The position numbers and the translations under genes were made by a program. The notes under the pieces are model-generated. The model was not told where the DNA came from and searched no databases. It saw only the letters and a list, made by a program, of their open reading frames with translations. 64,000 bases of DNA, from positions 1 to 64,000 of the forward strand of contig JAKUCV010007157.1 of assembly GCA_028386065.3 (NCBI GenBank), written 5' to 3'. The stretch comes from Turnera subulata (Eukaryota > Streptophyta > Magnoliopsida > Malpighiales > Passifloraceae). Of this stretch, positions 1 to 12,089 are shown in pieces; the stretch's first letter is position 1; each line of letters begins with the position of its first letter.

Positions 1-3000
1 CCAATGCCTAAGAGAAGTTGAGTGTTTTACCTTGTACAAATGGGTCCTAACTTCTCTTGCTCTTCTTTGCACTTCAACACTTGATCATATCTTCACTTGA
101 ATTCTTGATCACTTTGGTTGAGTACTTGTTTGCTTGATTTCTTTTTGCTTCATCTTGGTTATGACCTTGGTTTGTCATTTATCAAAACCTGTAATGAGTG
201 AACCATGAAGATATAGGTTCTAACAAGAGCTAGTTCACCTCTCCCTTTAGCTATTTGGGCCTACAGAGAGTTGCAATAGTAGACTACATGTTATTCACTG
301 GTGTATGATGTATGATACATTATTTATTATTATTAATGTAATATTAAGTAAAGGTAATTTAATCCTTAAATTTTGGAGAGGTTCTTATTTTTATAAGTAT
401 AAATTAATTGAATTAAAAAATTTAAGTTGAGAATTTTATTAGTCACTAATTGTTACCTTAAACATGAAATTTTTAAGTGATCATTTCTCAAATGCATGAA
501 TAATTTTACAAAATTGAATTAAATGCAGGAATAATCTTAAGTTTGTGTATTTCTTTGTATGTGTAATGATTATGCATTAATTACTAAATAAATTAAAAAA
601 ATATAATAGAGAATGAAGAAATGTGGGTCAATGGAGTAATGAAGTAAATTTGCAATATGAAAATTGTGAGGGAAATCAAACTGAAACAAATTAATCTAAA
701 ATTGATGAGAAAGTTAGTAGGTATTGTAATTTAAAACAATTATTGTGGATAACTAATAATTTTAAAGCTATTTCTTAAGTCAATAATAGAAATATTTATT
801 GCTATCATTTATTTTCTAGAAATAAATATTTTACCGTATATGCTTATTTATTTTCAACCTCCTTACTATATGCCTAATTTCTATTAACATTTAATCCATT
901 TTCAATAAGAAAAAATGATATATTAGAGAGAAAGGTAAAAAATATTTTAAATTTCCTTTGGACATGGAGAAAAAGTGACTTAAAAATCAAATAAATTTCA
1001 AAATACAAAGGTATAAGTACCATAATAATTTAATATTTTAAATAAATTACTATTTCTTTAATTTTGAACAATTTTTTATTTTTTAAAATAATTTACTACT
1101 TACCACTATAGATAATTACCATATGAACAACCCAATAAATTTAGATTTTATTTTTAAACATTAAAAAATACATGTGTTTTTTTATGAATATAAATGTTAA
1201 TAATTAATTGCTAAAAATATGTAAAAGGTTAAAAGGTAGTATAAATCTACTCGAACATATTAAGTTTTATAATATATTTTTGAAAGTTTACTATATTTTG
1301 CATTGCCAATTTTTCTATTCTAAAATGCATGTAATTAAAAAATATCATATAGACCAAAGTAGTTTTGCCAAAAATACTCTATATAATTAAGTAGTATCTT
1401 ACATTAATTATTGAGGGGTGGAATGTGAGAAGAATTACTTATTTTATTGGTAGTACTGGAAAATAAAGGGGGAAAACAAAAAAATATGGAAAAAAATAAT
1501 AAGAAAAATAAAAAAAATAAAAAAAATAAAAGACAACACTAAATTTAATAGTACCCAAAAAATACAAAAAAAATATGGTGAAATTGGAGTGGGAAAAATA
1601 TTAAATTTATTAAATATTAAAATTAAATACCTTGCAGTATAGTCATATTCTAAACAAGAAAGGAAATCAATATATGAAACTAAATATGGTAGATATAAAT
1701 TAGTTTTGAAAAAACTTACCTGCTACATTTTGGTTGGAATTGAGCTTGGGAATCCTATGAAAATTGTGAGGGATGATTCTTGAAAATTTTGATAATGTTC
1801 TTGCTACGTTTTATTGTTACTTTTTGTAGTTACTAATTTTTAGTAAGATTAGTGAATGAATTAAATTCACTTTAATTGGCATAGGTTATAAGGTCAAATA
1901 ACTTTTAAATAACCACGTTTTTAAGTAGTAACATTTTTTCTAGATTTTGGGGTAATTACCTCTATATTGACAGTACTTGCGGTTAACTGGCTAATTTGAG
2001 TTCCTAAAATAACATTAAATTTTTATTATTATTGAATAAGTGTTTTGAGCTCCTAAGATTGTCATTAAACATATTGATAATGCAAAGAGGAATGGGGGCA
2101 GGTGGTCGTGATATATGCTTTCCTAATGCACCTGTTACCTCCTCACGACGCTCGGTGTCGAAATAGTAAAGCTTCTTGTGCTAGGGCTCGCTATTATATA
2201 GGTTAGATTTCCTGAAGTGGCTCTCAAGTATTGGGAAGAGAAATCTTATCCGAAACATGGAGTAGTGAAAAGCTATAATAAGTAATTAATCCAAGAGATC
2301 TTTTCACTGGAGACAAAATTTTTATTCATTCTGTATTAATTATATTTTATTGACCAATACTAGCAAGGCTGATACCCATGGGTTTCACATACCTCCCCAA
2401 GCATTTCCAATTGATATGAATTCTATGTTTGTTAGTTTGGATTTTATTTGATAGATTGATTTGTATTGTGTACCTGAATTGGAGAGGGAAAATTTTTGAT
2501 TGTTTTTTATGACTTTTATGAAGATTATTTGGTCCTACAATAATAATTAACTAATAGTAGGTAATTAAATAATTTTGATACTTGATTGTTAGGACAAAAA
2601 TCAATGGGAAAAGAGTAATATATGGTATATGACTCGGAACAATGTTAATTATTCATGTTTCGTTCTGATTGTGCATTATAGTTGGATGTACCTTGAGTTC
2701 TTCAAATAAACCATTATGGCATTGTATATATTGAACTTTTCTTAAAAAACACTTTAGTTTTTCATGTTTACACTTGTGTTTTACATTTATTATTTTGATT
2801 CTTTTGGTTTGTTTAGTTTCAATTATATGTAATTGAAATATACTTGAGTCATTGGTATAAATATTTATATTTTAATGATCCTAAACTATGGAATGAAGAG
2901 CTAATTTTTTTTTATTTTATTTTATTAAGAGTACAATAATCTAAGATAATATATGCTCACGTGGCACATAAGTAAAGCTAGCTGTAACCAAGATAGAACT

Positions 3001-3167
3001 CAAAGGATAATTATTTCATTCACTTTATCACAATTCTTGTGTGTATGATCACAACTTATTGGTATACAAATATTTTAATAAGATATTTGTATACAAATTA
3101 AGACAATATAGCTAAAATAATCATACTAATCCAACTAGGATATATTATCCATGTAACAATAAAACTA
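1..3167. other. AT-rich intergenic DNA
   Basis: No convincing gene is seen. The stretch is very AT-rich with frequent stops in all frames, and the 60-residue frame at 1208-1390 is an AT-rich chance frame. A short island of more balanced composition lies at about 2090-2240. It reads partly like coding sequence but has stops within about 25 codons. The first 270 bases have more balanced composition and could be the edge of a repeat that begins outside the window. Confidence 0.6.
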
Positions 3168-5681
3168 TCATTTCAAACAATTTATTTTAGGAGTAGAATA
3201 ATTGTCTATCCTTCCACTGGCGTGGTTGCAGAGGACTTTGGCTGCTTTACCAAGAGTTGCAGATGTTATTGTCACATTGTTAAACTGTAGATTGGAGCAA
3301 GAAACGCTATCACTGCACTTTAAAACTATGGCATCATCTTTTTTGAACGTTCCATGCACATTTGTGTAAGTAATATCGCTTACTTTAACTGCTTCAGTCT
3401 GCCACATTTTAGTAAATCAAAAGATTTTATTAGCAACAATCGTATACTCTCTCTTAATATAAACTAATCAATGTGTTTGTAAATCATGAACAAGTGATTT
3501 TATAAAATCATATCTTGTTACACTTTAATAATTAAAATAAAAGAAAAGAAAAGTGATTGGAAGAAATATAACATCACCTGATTTTTAAGATCTCCATAAA
3601 ATTGGTCAATAATGATAGGGTTGGCAACCCCATCAAAAGAAATATTCTCGTAGGTGACATTTCTTACATAACCTTGACCTCCCTATTAAAAGAATGCAAA
3701 GAACACTAATTAATAAATGATTAAGGTAAAAACTTTATATTTTACATGGAAAAACTATTACAATCTTAGTACCTGTTTTGTTTTGATTCTAATTCCATTT
3801 GTAGTTCCTTTAAAATTACAATCCTTGACATGTACTTCTTCCACATAAGTAGTTACTCCCTTCCATCCTAAACTTCCGATGCTAAAGTAAAAGTAAGATA
3901 ACATGCTTTTAATTGTCATCGTCAAATTTAAAAATTTCAATTAGCTAATGAAATATTCCAAGAGCAAAAATAATAACAGCTAAGAAAGGGTTGCATTTTA
4001 TCAACCTGATTCCATGGCCTGGTCCACAATTAATCCTTTCTATGTCAATATAAGAAGAATTGATAACCATTGCTATACAATCATCACCTAGAATAAAAAT
4101 GAAAAAATCATTAAATAAAATTGATAAAAATATAAATGCTCTTCATATGAATTCTAAAATTAATTAGTAGTAAAGCAAAATTATGTATGAAAAATAAGGG
4201 TAGAAAATAATTATATACCTGTTCCAATGTTGCAATCATGGATATGAACATTACTCATATGACTAAGCTTAATGCCATCGGTATTTGGACTTTCATCAGG
4301 AGCAGTTAGTGTCAGATTTGATATGGTAGAATCATCAGAACCAACAATAACCATATGACCACCGGGACTATTAATTGATGAGAATCCATTAAGTGTGAGA
4401 TTCTTTGAATTGAAAAATGAAAGTGCCTACATACATAATCCAAAATAAAGATAGTATATAAGTTATTAAATAACAAGAGTATATGCACTTGGTACAGTAA
4501 GCATGATTTCACAAAAAACTTACAGCCGGCCTTTGTGGGACTTTGTCCTTCTGTGCCCACCAAAGTTCTCCTTGTCCATTTAATTGGCCACTTCCTTTAA
4601 TAGTTAGCCCATTCACATCTCGAAAATGAAGCCAAGTCATATAATTTGATCCAGACCATGGAGCTGTGCTTTTTGGTGCCATAATAGTTCCATCAAGCTA
4701 TCATAATAATCATTATAATTATTAATAACAACTCATTTTTTTTGATAATTCATCATTAACATTGCATCTTTTCAATAGATGAATTTCTTTCATTTGACAT
4801 ACATGTGATATTAATTTATGATAACCTCGATTTATTTTTTTTTTTTTGCATTCATGTGAATCAGAGTATATGAAAACAATTTATTTTTTCCAGAAATGCA
4901 GATGTAGATATTACCTGAATAGTTATTGATGCAGATTTGCATGGACCTTGGAAAGTAGTTGGACCTAATAAAAAAGTTTTTCCTTTCGGTATGTTCACAA
5001 TTGGATTATTTGCAGCTTTACAAGCATCATTCCATGCCTTTGTGAAAGCCTGTATAACCAAATACACAATACATCTGTTATTTGTTTAAAGCAAATAATA
5101 GATTATTTAAATATTTATGCTAATATGATGGATTATTTTGAAATAATTAAACAAAATATTTTCATATGGGATAGATTCTCGTTAATTTTAATAGTTTTAA
5201 TGTATATTTCATCGGTAAAAAAGAAACTAGTACTATTCAATAAATCAATAAAAAATTTTATTATATAAGATAATAGTTCTTAGCTCAATAATATATTTCA
5301 TATGGATACATTTATACATTGGCACATAAAAAAATATTTTTTAATTATTTTACAAATCTTTAGTCTATAATGTGAAGATATAATTTGGCATATTGTCCTT
5401 ATGTTTTTATAGGAAAATTATGAGGTTTTAGAAGAAATGCAATTCACATTTTTTTTTGTGAGATAAATAAAAAATTTGTGGTCTAATGAAAGTAAATAAC
5501 ATAAAGATATGATGCTTACTTGTGTATCATCTATTTTGCCATCTCCAATAGCTTGATAATTAGCCACATTAATGATATTATAAGTAGAAACATCTCGACT
5601 TTGTGCACCAGATATTCCACAACTCATCATGCATAAAATAAATATTATGATTGGAAGGAGATCCTGCACAATATTTCTCAT
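3168..5681 (-). CDS. Exopolygalacturonase-like glycoside hydrolase family 28 enzyme, 8 exons
   Basis: Glycoside hydrolase family 28 enzyme that would remove galacturonic acid units from the end of homogalacturonan in the cell wall (exopolygalacturonase type). Exons read on the minus strand with GT/AG borders: 5520-5681, 4915-5049, 4524-4697, 4219-4426, 4006-4087, 3773-3881, 3578-3682, 3168-3398. They join in frame to about 401 residues, normal for the family, with no stop. All four family motifs are present: NTDGI (exon 4), GDDC at the exon 4/5 junction, GHG (exon 5) and RIK (exon 6), so the catalytic aspartates and histidine are there. A hydrophobic N-terminal stretch ending near GISGAQS looks like a signal peptide, which fits secretion. 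The start is uncertain. ATG 5681 is in frame, but a mini-exon 5948-5959 (MIPL) spliced to 5663 with good borders also gives a signal peptide. The exo- rather than endo-type call rests on general resemblance. Confidence 0.9.
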
Positions 5682-6146
5682 TTTTAGATAAACATAATAT
5701 GAAAATAACTTATCACATATAAAAAAATATAGTGGTTGTGAGGAGTTCCTAGACATATTTCTCATTTTTAGATATACATAATTCAAAAATTTTCTCTAAT
5801 TTTATTCACATAAAAACATTAATCATAAGATCTTTTCTACTATAAGAATTGATCATTTAATCAATAAGCATTGAGCATGGGAAAAAAGAATTGATCTTCA
5901 AGAAATATAAAAAAAAATAATGAAAAGATATGTACAAAAATTCTCACCAAAGGAATCATGATGATCTCTCCTATGATCGAGGGAAAACATAAATGACATA
6001 TAAAAATAATAATAATTTTCTCTCTAAACATAATTAAAAAATTTCAAGGCACATACCATTTCTTGAGGAAAACAACTTTTTTAAAAAATATATAGATGAA
6101 CTTTCAATATTTTTTGTTACTATGTTTTTAACATACAGTCCTGGAA

Positions 6147-6156
6147 CCTTTTATAG
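6147..6156 (-). promoter_or_regulatory. Candidate TATA box of the polygalacturonase gene
   Basis: The minus strand reads CTATAAAAGG, a strong plant TATA box. It lies about 190 bases upstream of the alternative start codon at 5959 and about 470 upstream of the start at 5681. The spacing favours the model with a small first exon. Confidence 0.5.
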
Positions 6157-6159
6157 GGG

Positions 6160-7404
6160 ATGCCAAGTAAATCTAAATATTATGTAGTATTCATATTAGC
6201 TTACAAATCTAAAGAATTAAAAAAAAAAGATACTTTTCTTAGTATAACATAAGAGAAGAATCCATGTTTGATCCATGATACTTATATTTGGTAATTTTTA
6301 GACTAACATAGTAAATAGTTCTACAATATAGTTAAATTGTCTGATTCGTCTGATTTTTCATCTTCTTCAAGTATAATCCATCAACCATAAAATCTAATTT
6401 TTTTTCTACGTTTGCAAATATTTTGCAAGAATAGATCAATTCCTTAGTAAGAATCTATATGATATCTTAACTTATAAATTAGTTGGATTAGATCTTCTAA
6501 TTTATTTAGTCATACATATCCAATTCATTTAGCCATAGAAATCCAATTGACATGTTTAAGAGAACGATGAAATAAAAGAAGCAATAATTGATAAATATAC
6601 CATTAATTTGTAATTCAAATGGTAATGTAATTATATTAAGAAAATAAAGTCAACGAGTAAAGTGACATTCTTGATAATGTTTTTTGTAACAATCAATACT
6701 TTTTTATGATAAAGATTCTGTTTTATTTATATTAATTGAAATATCTCTTATTAATATAGTTAATATGATGAGGATGAGGGTAGTTTGATAGAAGAAAAGG
6801 TGTGATAGGTATGAAAGTGACACAATACCACTACTTAAATTAAGTTTTATGTAAGCCACAAAATCTAGTGAAATCAAAACACAAAAATTTCAGAACTATT
6901 TTATGCAAAATAGTTACGTATAAAGACTGAATAATTTATCTATATTAAAGTGGACATTATACAAAATTAAAAGATCTGATATTATCTTAAATTTTATGAT
7001 GATATTGAATTGGAAGGCTTTCTTAGAATCTATTCTTAATTTTGCACTACTATATCCAGTCCTTATCATCATTCATAATCCATAAGTAATTACGTGATTA
7101 TTACTAGAATTTTTTGCAACTTAGCTGGCATGATGATAATATAATGAATTTAGGAAGCCAGGAAGCCAAGTAGTATGCGAAGGAATGATGTAAACTTTTT
7201 TTTTTCTAAATGTATATAATTTTTATACTTTTTAAAGAAAAATGAAAGACAACATAAATTAAAATATTATGATTAATATATATTAAAAATCTTGATATTG
7301 TATGTAGGGTCCAAAGCATCAATTGTGTTCAAATCCTAATAATGTGAATGGAGCATGCACAATTTATAGGGTGACTAGAAGCCCGATTGAAGTCCGATAG
7401 AAAT
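6160..7404. other. AT-rich intergenic DNA
   Basis: No gene or recognisable element is seen. This is the upstream region of the polygalacturonase gene, with many short A/T runs. Confidence 0.6.
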
Positions 7405-7422
7405 TAGTCCTTGTTGACGTAT

Positions 7423-7574
7423 ATTTTTTTTTTTTTTATCTGAGGGGGCTGATCTTATTAAATCATGTTGGGTATAGATCTCTGGACTGTTATGCCAGAT
7501 ACATTAGAAAATAGCAATGGTAAACAACCATCAGGGGTCTGCACAAAATGGGCAACACCAAGAGGAACTGAAAC
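7423..7574 (-). mobile_element. Short 5'-truncated LINE insertion
   Basis: A 152-bp insertion is flanked by an exact 18-bp direct repeat, tagtccttgttgacgtat (7405-7422 and 7575-7592). It begins with a run of about 14 T, the poly-A tail of a minus-strand retroelement. The body resembles the 3' end of the large neighbouring LINE: ctgcacaaaatgggcaacac here against ctggacaaaataagtaaccc there. This is the signature of target-primed reverse transcription that stopped early. Confidence 0.8.
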
Positions 7575-7626
7575 TAGTCCTTGTTGACGTATCTTTTCAT
7601 TTTTTAATCACATGATGAAAAGAAGG

Positions 7627-10600
7627 TTACAAAGTGGATGACATGGGACCGTTAAGGCCTACAAGAAAAACAGTAAGGCACCCAACTGGTACCTGGACAA
7701 AATAAGTAACCCCTAAAGGCAATGAAAAACCATGTTTCGCCAGCCAATCGGTACAACCATTTGCTTCTCTATAGACATGAACTAGCTGCACAACCCACGG
7801 GAAGCGAAGAAGCTCTTGAACAAAGCGCAACAACGCAGAACTGCAGCGATACTGCGGTGATACCTACTGCAAATTCTGCAAAACCGCCAAGGAATCGACC
7901 TCAGCTAACACTTGACGGTACCCTAAATCAAAAGCCAACCTCAACCAACCTCAACCCAACATATAAACCCCACAACTCCGCATTCAAAATAGTACAAGAA
8001 CCAATATTGTAAGAAAAGCCATGTATCCAAACGCCCGAGAGACCCCGAAGAACCCCACCAGCAGAAGAAAAACGCAAGCTAGGTCGAACAGCCCCATCAG
8101 AATTGAGCTTGACCCAGCCTGCTGCAGGGACCTGCCAAAAGGACACTGGCCGAAGGGGGGACACACCACTGGAGGGGTGAAACGTAGCTAAAGACTACTA
8201 AATATCCCGACAAAAGGCCTGAACATTAGCAATTGGATTGAATGGAGGTCTTTCTGCCTAAAACACCCACTGGTTACGCCACAACCACAATCTCCAACAA
8301 AGAACTCCAAAACACATCCGCTACGGCACACCGTCCCACACAACCAGTGTTAGGGACAGATTGTAAGCCACCCAAGAACGAACACAGGAGAAAGAAAAGA
8401 AACCCGAAGGCACCTTAGAGCCAAAAGACTCCCACAACCCCTTAATCCAACAAAAATCCTGCAGCACAAGCAAAATAGACTCATCAGCCACAAAACATAA
8501 GGGAAAGGAAGCTAACGTACCAAAATGGCGCTGTACCCGCCGCATATTGGTAAGCAAGAAATCATAAGCTGCCAACCACAAAGAGGAATGCACCCGTTAA
8601 GGTCTGGGCCAACGCCAAATGGCTGCCCACAAAGGGTCAGAAACCAACGACTCAGCACCCTCTACAACCATATAGGCCGACTTAGTCGTGAATTAGCCCG
8701 AAGTCGAATGCCGCCAATAGACTACATCCATCCCTGCACTCGGCTGAGGGCACCTAACACCCACAATTTTCAGACAGACAGAACGAGGCAATAGATGCCG
8801 AAAATGGGGCCAGCCCCACAAGCCAGTAAGCATCACAAAATCAGCAACCGATCATGAAGCGTCCTCTACGGGAAGTGGAGCAATAGCAAGCAAATGCAAC
8901 GGCCCAACATCCTCCACCCATGAATCCTCCCAAAACTGAAATGACAATCCATCACCTACGGCCCATTCAAGACCACCAAACACCAACGGCCAAACCTTAG
9001 ACATCTCACGCCACAGGGAGGAACAAGCACCAAAAGAAATAGATTCTGAAACCGGATCCCGCAGCCGTAGATAATTAGCCCGTAGAACCCGCACCCACAG
9101 AGAGGAAGGCGAGGATACCAACCCCCAACCCAACTTTTCCAGTAAGGCTCAATTTTGCGCCTCCAACCTTCGCAAGCCGAGGCCACCGGCAACCTTAGGA
9201 GAACAAACGAGGAACCAAGGTGCCAAATGAATCCGATGATCCACTCCTAAGAACCCCAAATGAAGCTGTGGTACAGACGATCCAAGTCCTGTATCATAGA
9301 ACGAGGAAGAAGGACCGTTTGCATAGTCTATATAGGTAAAGCTGACAGCACCGATTGAGCCAGAGTCACCCTACCAAAAAAGGACAAGAGCTTCCCCTTC
9401 CAAGAAGATAGACGCCTAGCAACCCTCTCCCATACCTCAACATAAGTCTGCCGTGTAACTCGCCTATGAATCAGTGGAACCCCCAAGTACATGCCCAGAT
9501 CATCCGCAATAGAATACCCCAGACCGGAGTGAAAAATGTCACTTATGGAAGTAGGAACATTAGTAGAGAAGAACATCTGTGTCTTGGCAACACTAACCTT
9601 CTGGCCCGAGCAAGAGCAAAAAAGCTGCAAGCAGTCGCGAATGACCTGAATCTGACTGATATCAGACTCTGCAAAAAGAACCATTTCATCGGCAAAAAAG
9701 ATGTGGGATAAGCGAGGGCTCCCGATCCCTAGAAAAATCGGCCTCCAACTACCCACCGTCACTAAATTGGAAATCAACTGACTGAGATGTTCCAAACAAA
9801 GGACATAAAGATACGGGGATAACGGATCACCTTGTCGAACCCCACAAGAGGTGCGGAAGGAAGAGGTAAGTGTCCCATTCCATATAATCTGCATCTCGGT
9901 ATTAGAAACACACTTCATAATAATATCCACCAAATCAGATGGCAGTCCCACATCCGACAGAGTATCCCAAATAAAAAACCACCACAGCTGATCATAGGCC
10001 TTCTCAAGGTCTATCTTAATGGCCACAATCCCCTTGTGGCTACCCCTGATTCGCATAGTATGTATCACTTCCTGAACAATAACAATATTATCTGTAATAT
10101 GATGCCCAAGAATGAAACTACACTAAGTGGGAGCCACCAAACTGTCCAACCATGGCTTCAGCCGATTAACAATAACCTTCGTAAGCACCTTATAGAGCAC
10201 ATTACATAGGCCAATTGGTCGAAATTGTGACACAAACTCAGGCTTCTCCACCTTCTGTATAAGCACAAGATTAATGCAGTTCATAGAGGACGACCATGTG
10301 GTCCCAGAAAAAAACTCCTAAACATAGGAGCATACAGCCGACCCCACCACACCCCACTAGGAGTGAAAAAACATGCATGGAAACCATCTGGCCCCGGTGC
10401 CTTCAATGCCCCAATATCAAACACCGCCCGAGTAATCTCCTCAGCTGACAACGGCAACACCAAACCCAGCAACACCTCTCTAGACAACCGAGGGAACTGT
10501 CCAGAGAAAGGAAAAGGAGGGGGAGCCATATCTGTCTTTGCAAACAATTTGGTATAAAACCGGATCGCCAAATTCTGAAGCTTCTACTGATCAGTGCACC

Positions 10601-11731
10601 AACGACCTTCCTCGTCCCGTATGGTAGCCACAAAACTATGACGCCGATGGACAACAGTTCGGGCGTGGTAAAAAGCAGTATTGCTGTCACCATCATTAAT
10701 CCATTGACATCTGACTTCTGAACTCATAAAAGCTCCTCATGGGCCAAAACCTCAGAATACTCTCTTCTCAGATAAACCTCCAATGAACTTAAGAAAAAAG
10801 AATGGCGAAGAGGCAAATACCTCTGGATACCCACAAGCCGCTTCAACAAGACCCATTTACGCTTAACAATGTTCCCAAAAATGTCAGAATTCCACACAGA
10901 CAACTCACCCGACAAGGAAGCCAGAGCATCAGGAACAGAAGGATCTGGTGCCTTGTGGGAGGAAATGAAAGAAGCAAAATCAGGATGAGAGATCCAAGTA
11001 GCTTGGAACTTAAACTGTGAACCCCCTAACTGGCGAGAACCCATATGGTAACCCAGATCAATAAGAAGAGGACAGTGATCAAAACACAAGGTAGGTAAGT
11101 GGAAAACCTGAGAATTTTAGAAAGACTGCAACCACATTTGGTTCCCCAAAGCCCGGTCAAGGCGCTCCCATACCAAGCCCCAGTGCCATGTGAACGAAGA
11201 ACCCTAAAAGCCCAGATCATCCAAACAGCACTGATCTACACACCTCTGGAACCGCCGGCAACCCCGCCAAACTGATGTTATGGTACCACAGATCTCAGAT
11301 GCAGATAAAATGGCATTAAAGTCCCCTATAACACACCAGGGGTGACCGGCAGTAGGAGCAATAGCACACAAATTATCCCAAAGAAACTGACGCATGGCAG
11401 GCTGAGGGCTCCCATAGACTGTCGTGAGTTGAATCACCCCAAAATCACCCTGCAATTGAAAGTGCATAAACTGAAAATGGACAAGCTGCAACTGTACAAA
11501 AACATTATTCTTCCAAAGCAACTAAATACCACCAGAAAAACCCCAAGCATCAATGCGATGGGAGTTAGGAAAACCCAACCGTCTAACCACCCTAGCAGCA
11601 GCAACACCACTAATGCATGGCTCAACCAAAACAGTAACAGACACTTTATTCGTACGAACATAGTCCCGCACCGTGGCTTGCGTATCAGCATTCACAATAC
11701 CGCAAGCATTCCAACAAATTATCCTAATCAT
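7627..11731 (-). pseudogene. LINE ORF2: endonuclease, reverse transcriptase, zf-RVT, RNase H
   Basis: The polyprotein that would nick the target and copy the element RNA. The frame begins at 11731 with MIRIICWNACG, the usual start of a plant LINE endonuclease. The endonuclease domain continues to about 10.7 kb (GDFNAILS near 11.3 kb). The reverse transcriptase follows (KAPGPDGFHACFF near 10.37 kb, KIDLEKAYD, GVRQGDPLSPYLY, then FFADE). Next come a zf-RVT region (9133-8321) and a plant LINE RNase H (8164-7627, with SDGAV and AELWGL). The reading frame changes about four times and in-frame stops occur, so it is dead. The RT box that is normally FADD reads FADE, so the second metal-binding aspartate is also lost. 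Confidence 0.88.
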
Positions 11732-11765
11732 AAGTAAAAAAGTGAGAGGGGTAGGAGACACACCA

Positions 11766-11987
11766 TCAAACCCGAGAGGTGCCCCAGGAAGCCGCCTTCG
11801 ATTGCGTCTCCGGAGACCCATCTTCTCCTAAAGACAACTTCCTGGAAGCTGAAACCTTCAGAGCTGATTTCTTGAGTGGGAGTGCTATCGGTGCCTTCTT
11901 CATCTTCTTGTCCGGGGTCTTAGTCCTCCCAGCCAAATTAAGGTCAGGCGGCCTGGTGTGTGGGGATGATGACATATCTTTAACCAT
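11766..11987 (-). pseudogene. LINE ORF1 C-terminal remnant
   Basis: A frame just upstream of ORF2 encodes a basic, low-complexity tail (PPDLNLAGRTKTPDKKMKKA). It has the position and composition expected for the end of a plant LINE ORF1. It stops matching LINE-like sequence close to the inversion point near 12,060. Confidence 0.55.
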
Positions 11988-12089
11988 TAAAGTATAAGGA
12001 TAAAATACGATAACATCTACATACATTTGATACATATGGACTTTACTCATTTTTTTAAATACTAGCAAGGCTAAACTCCCAATTTTATA

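Noticed and set aside
2090..2240. GC-richer island that might be an exon or organelle DNA
   Set aside because: Stops occur after about 25 codons in the best frame, there are no splice borders, and I could not match it to a known gene.
2355..2369. Shared word aatactagcaaggct near 2.35 kb and 12.06 kb as a possible target duplication
   Set aside because: The flanks do not match and the distance spans unrelated genes and elements. It is probably chance or a small dispersed repeat.
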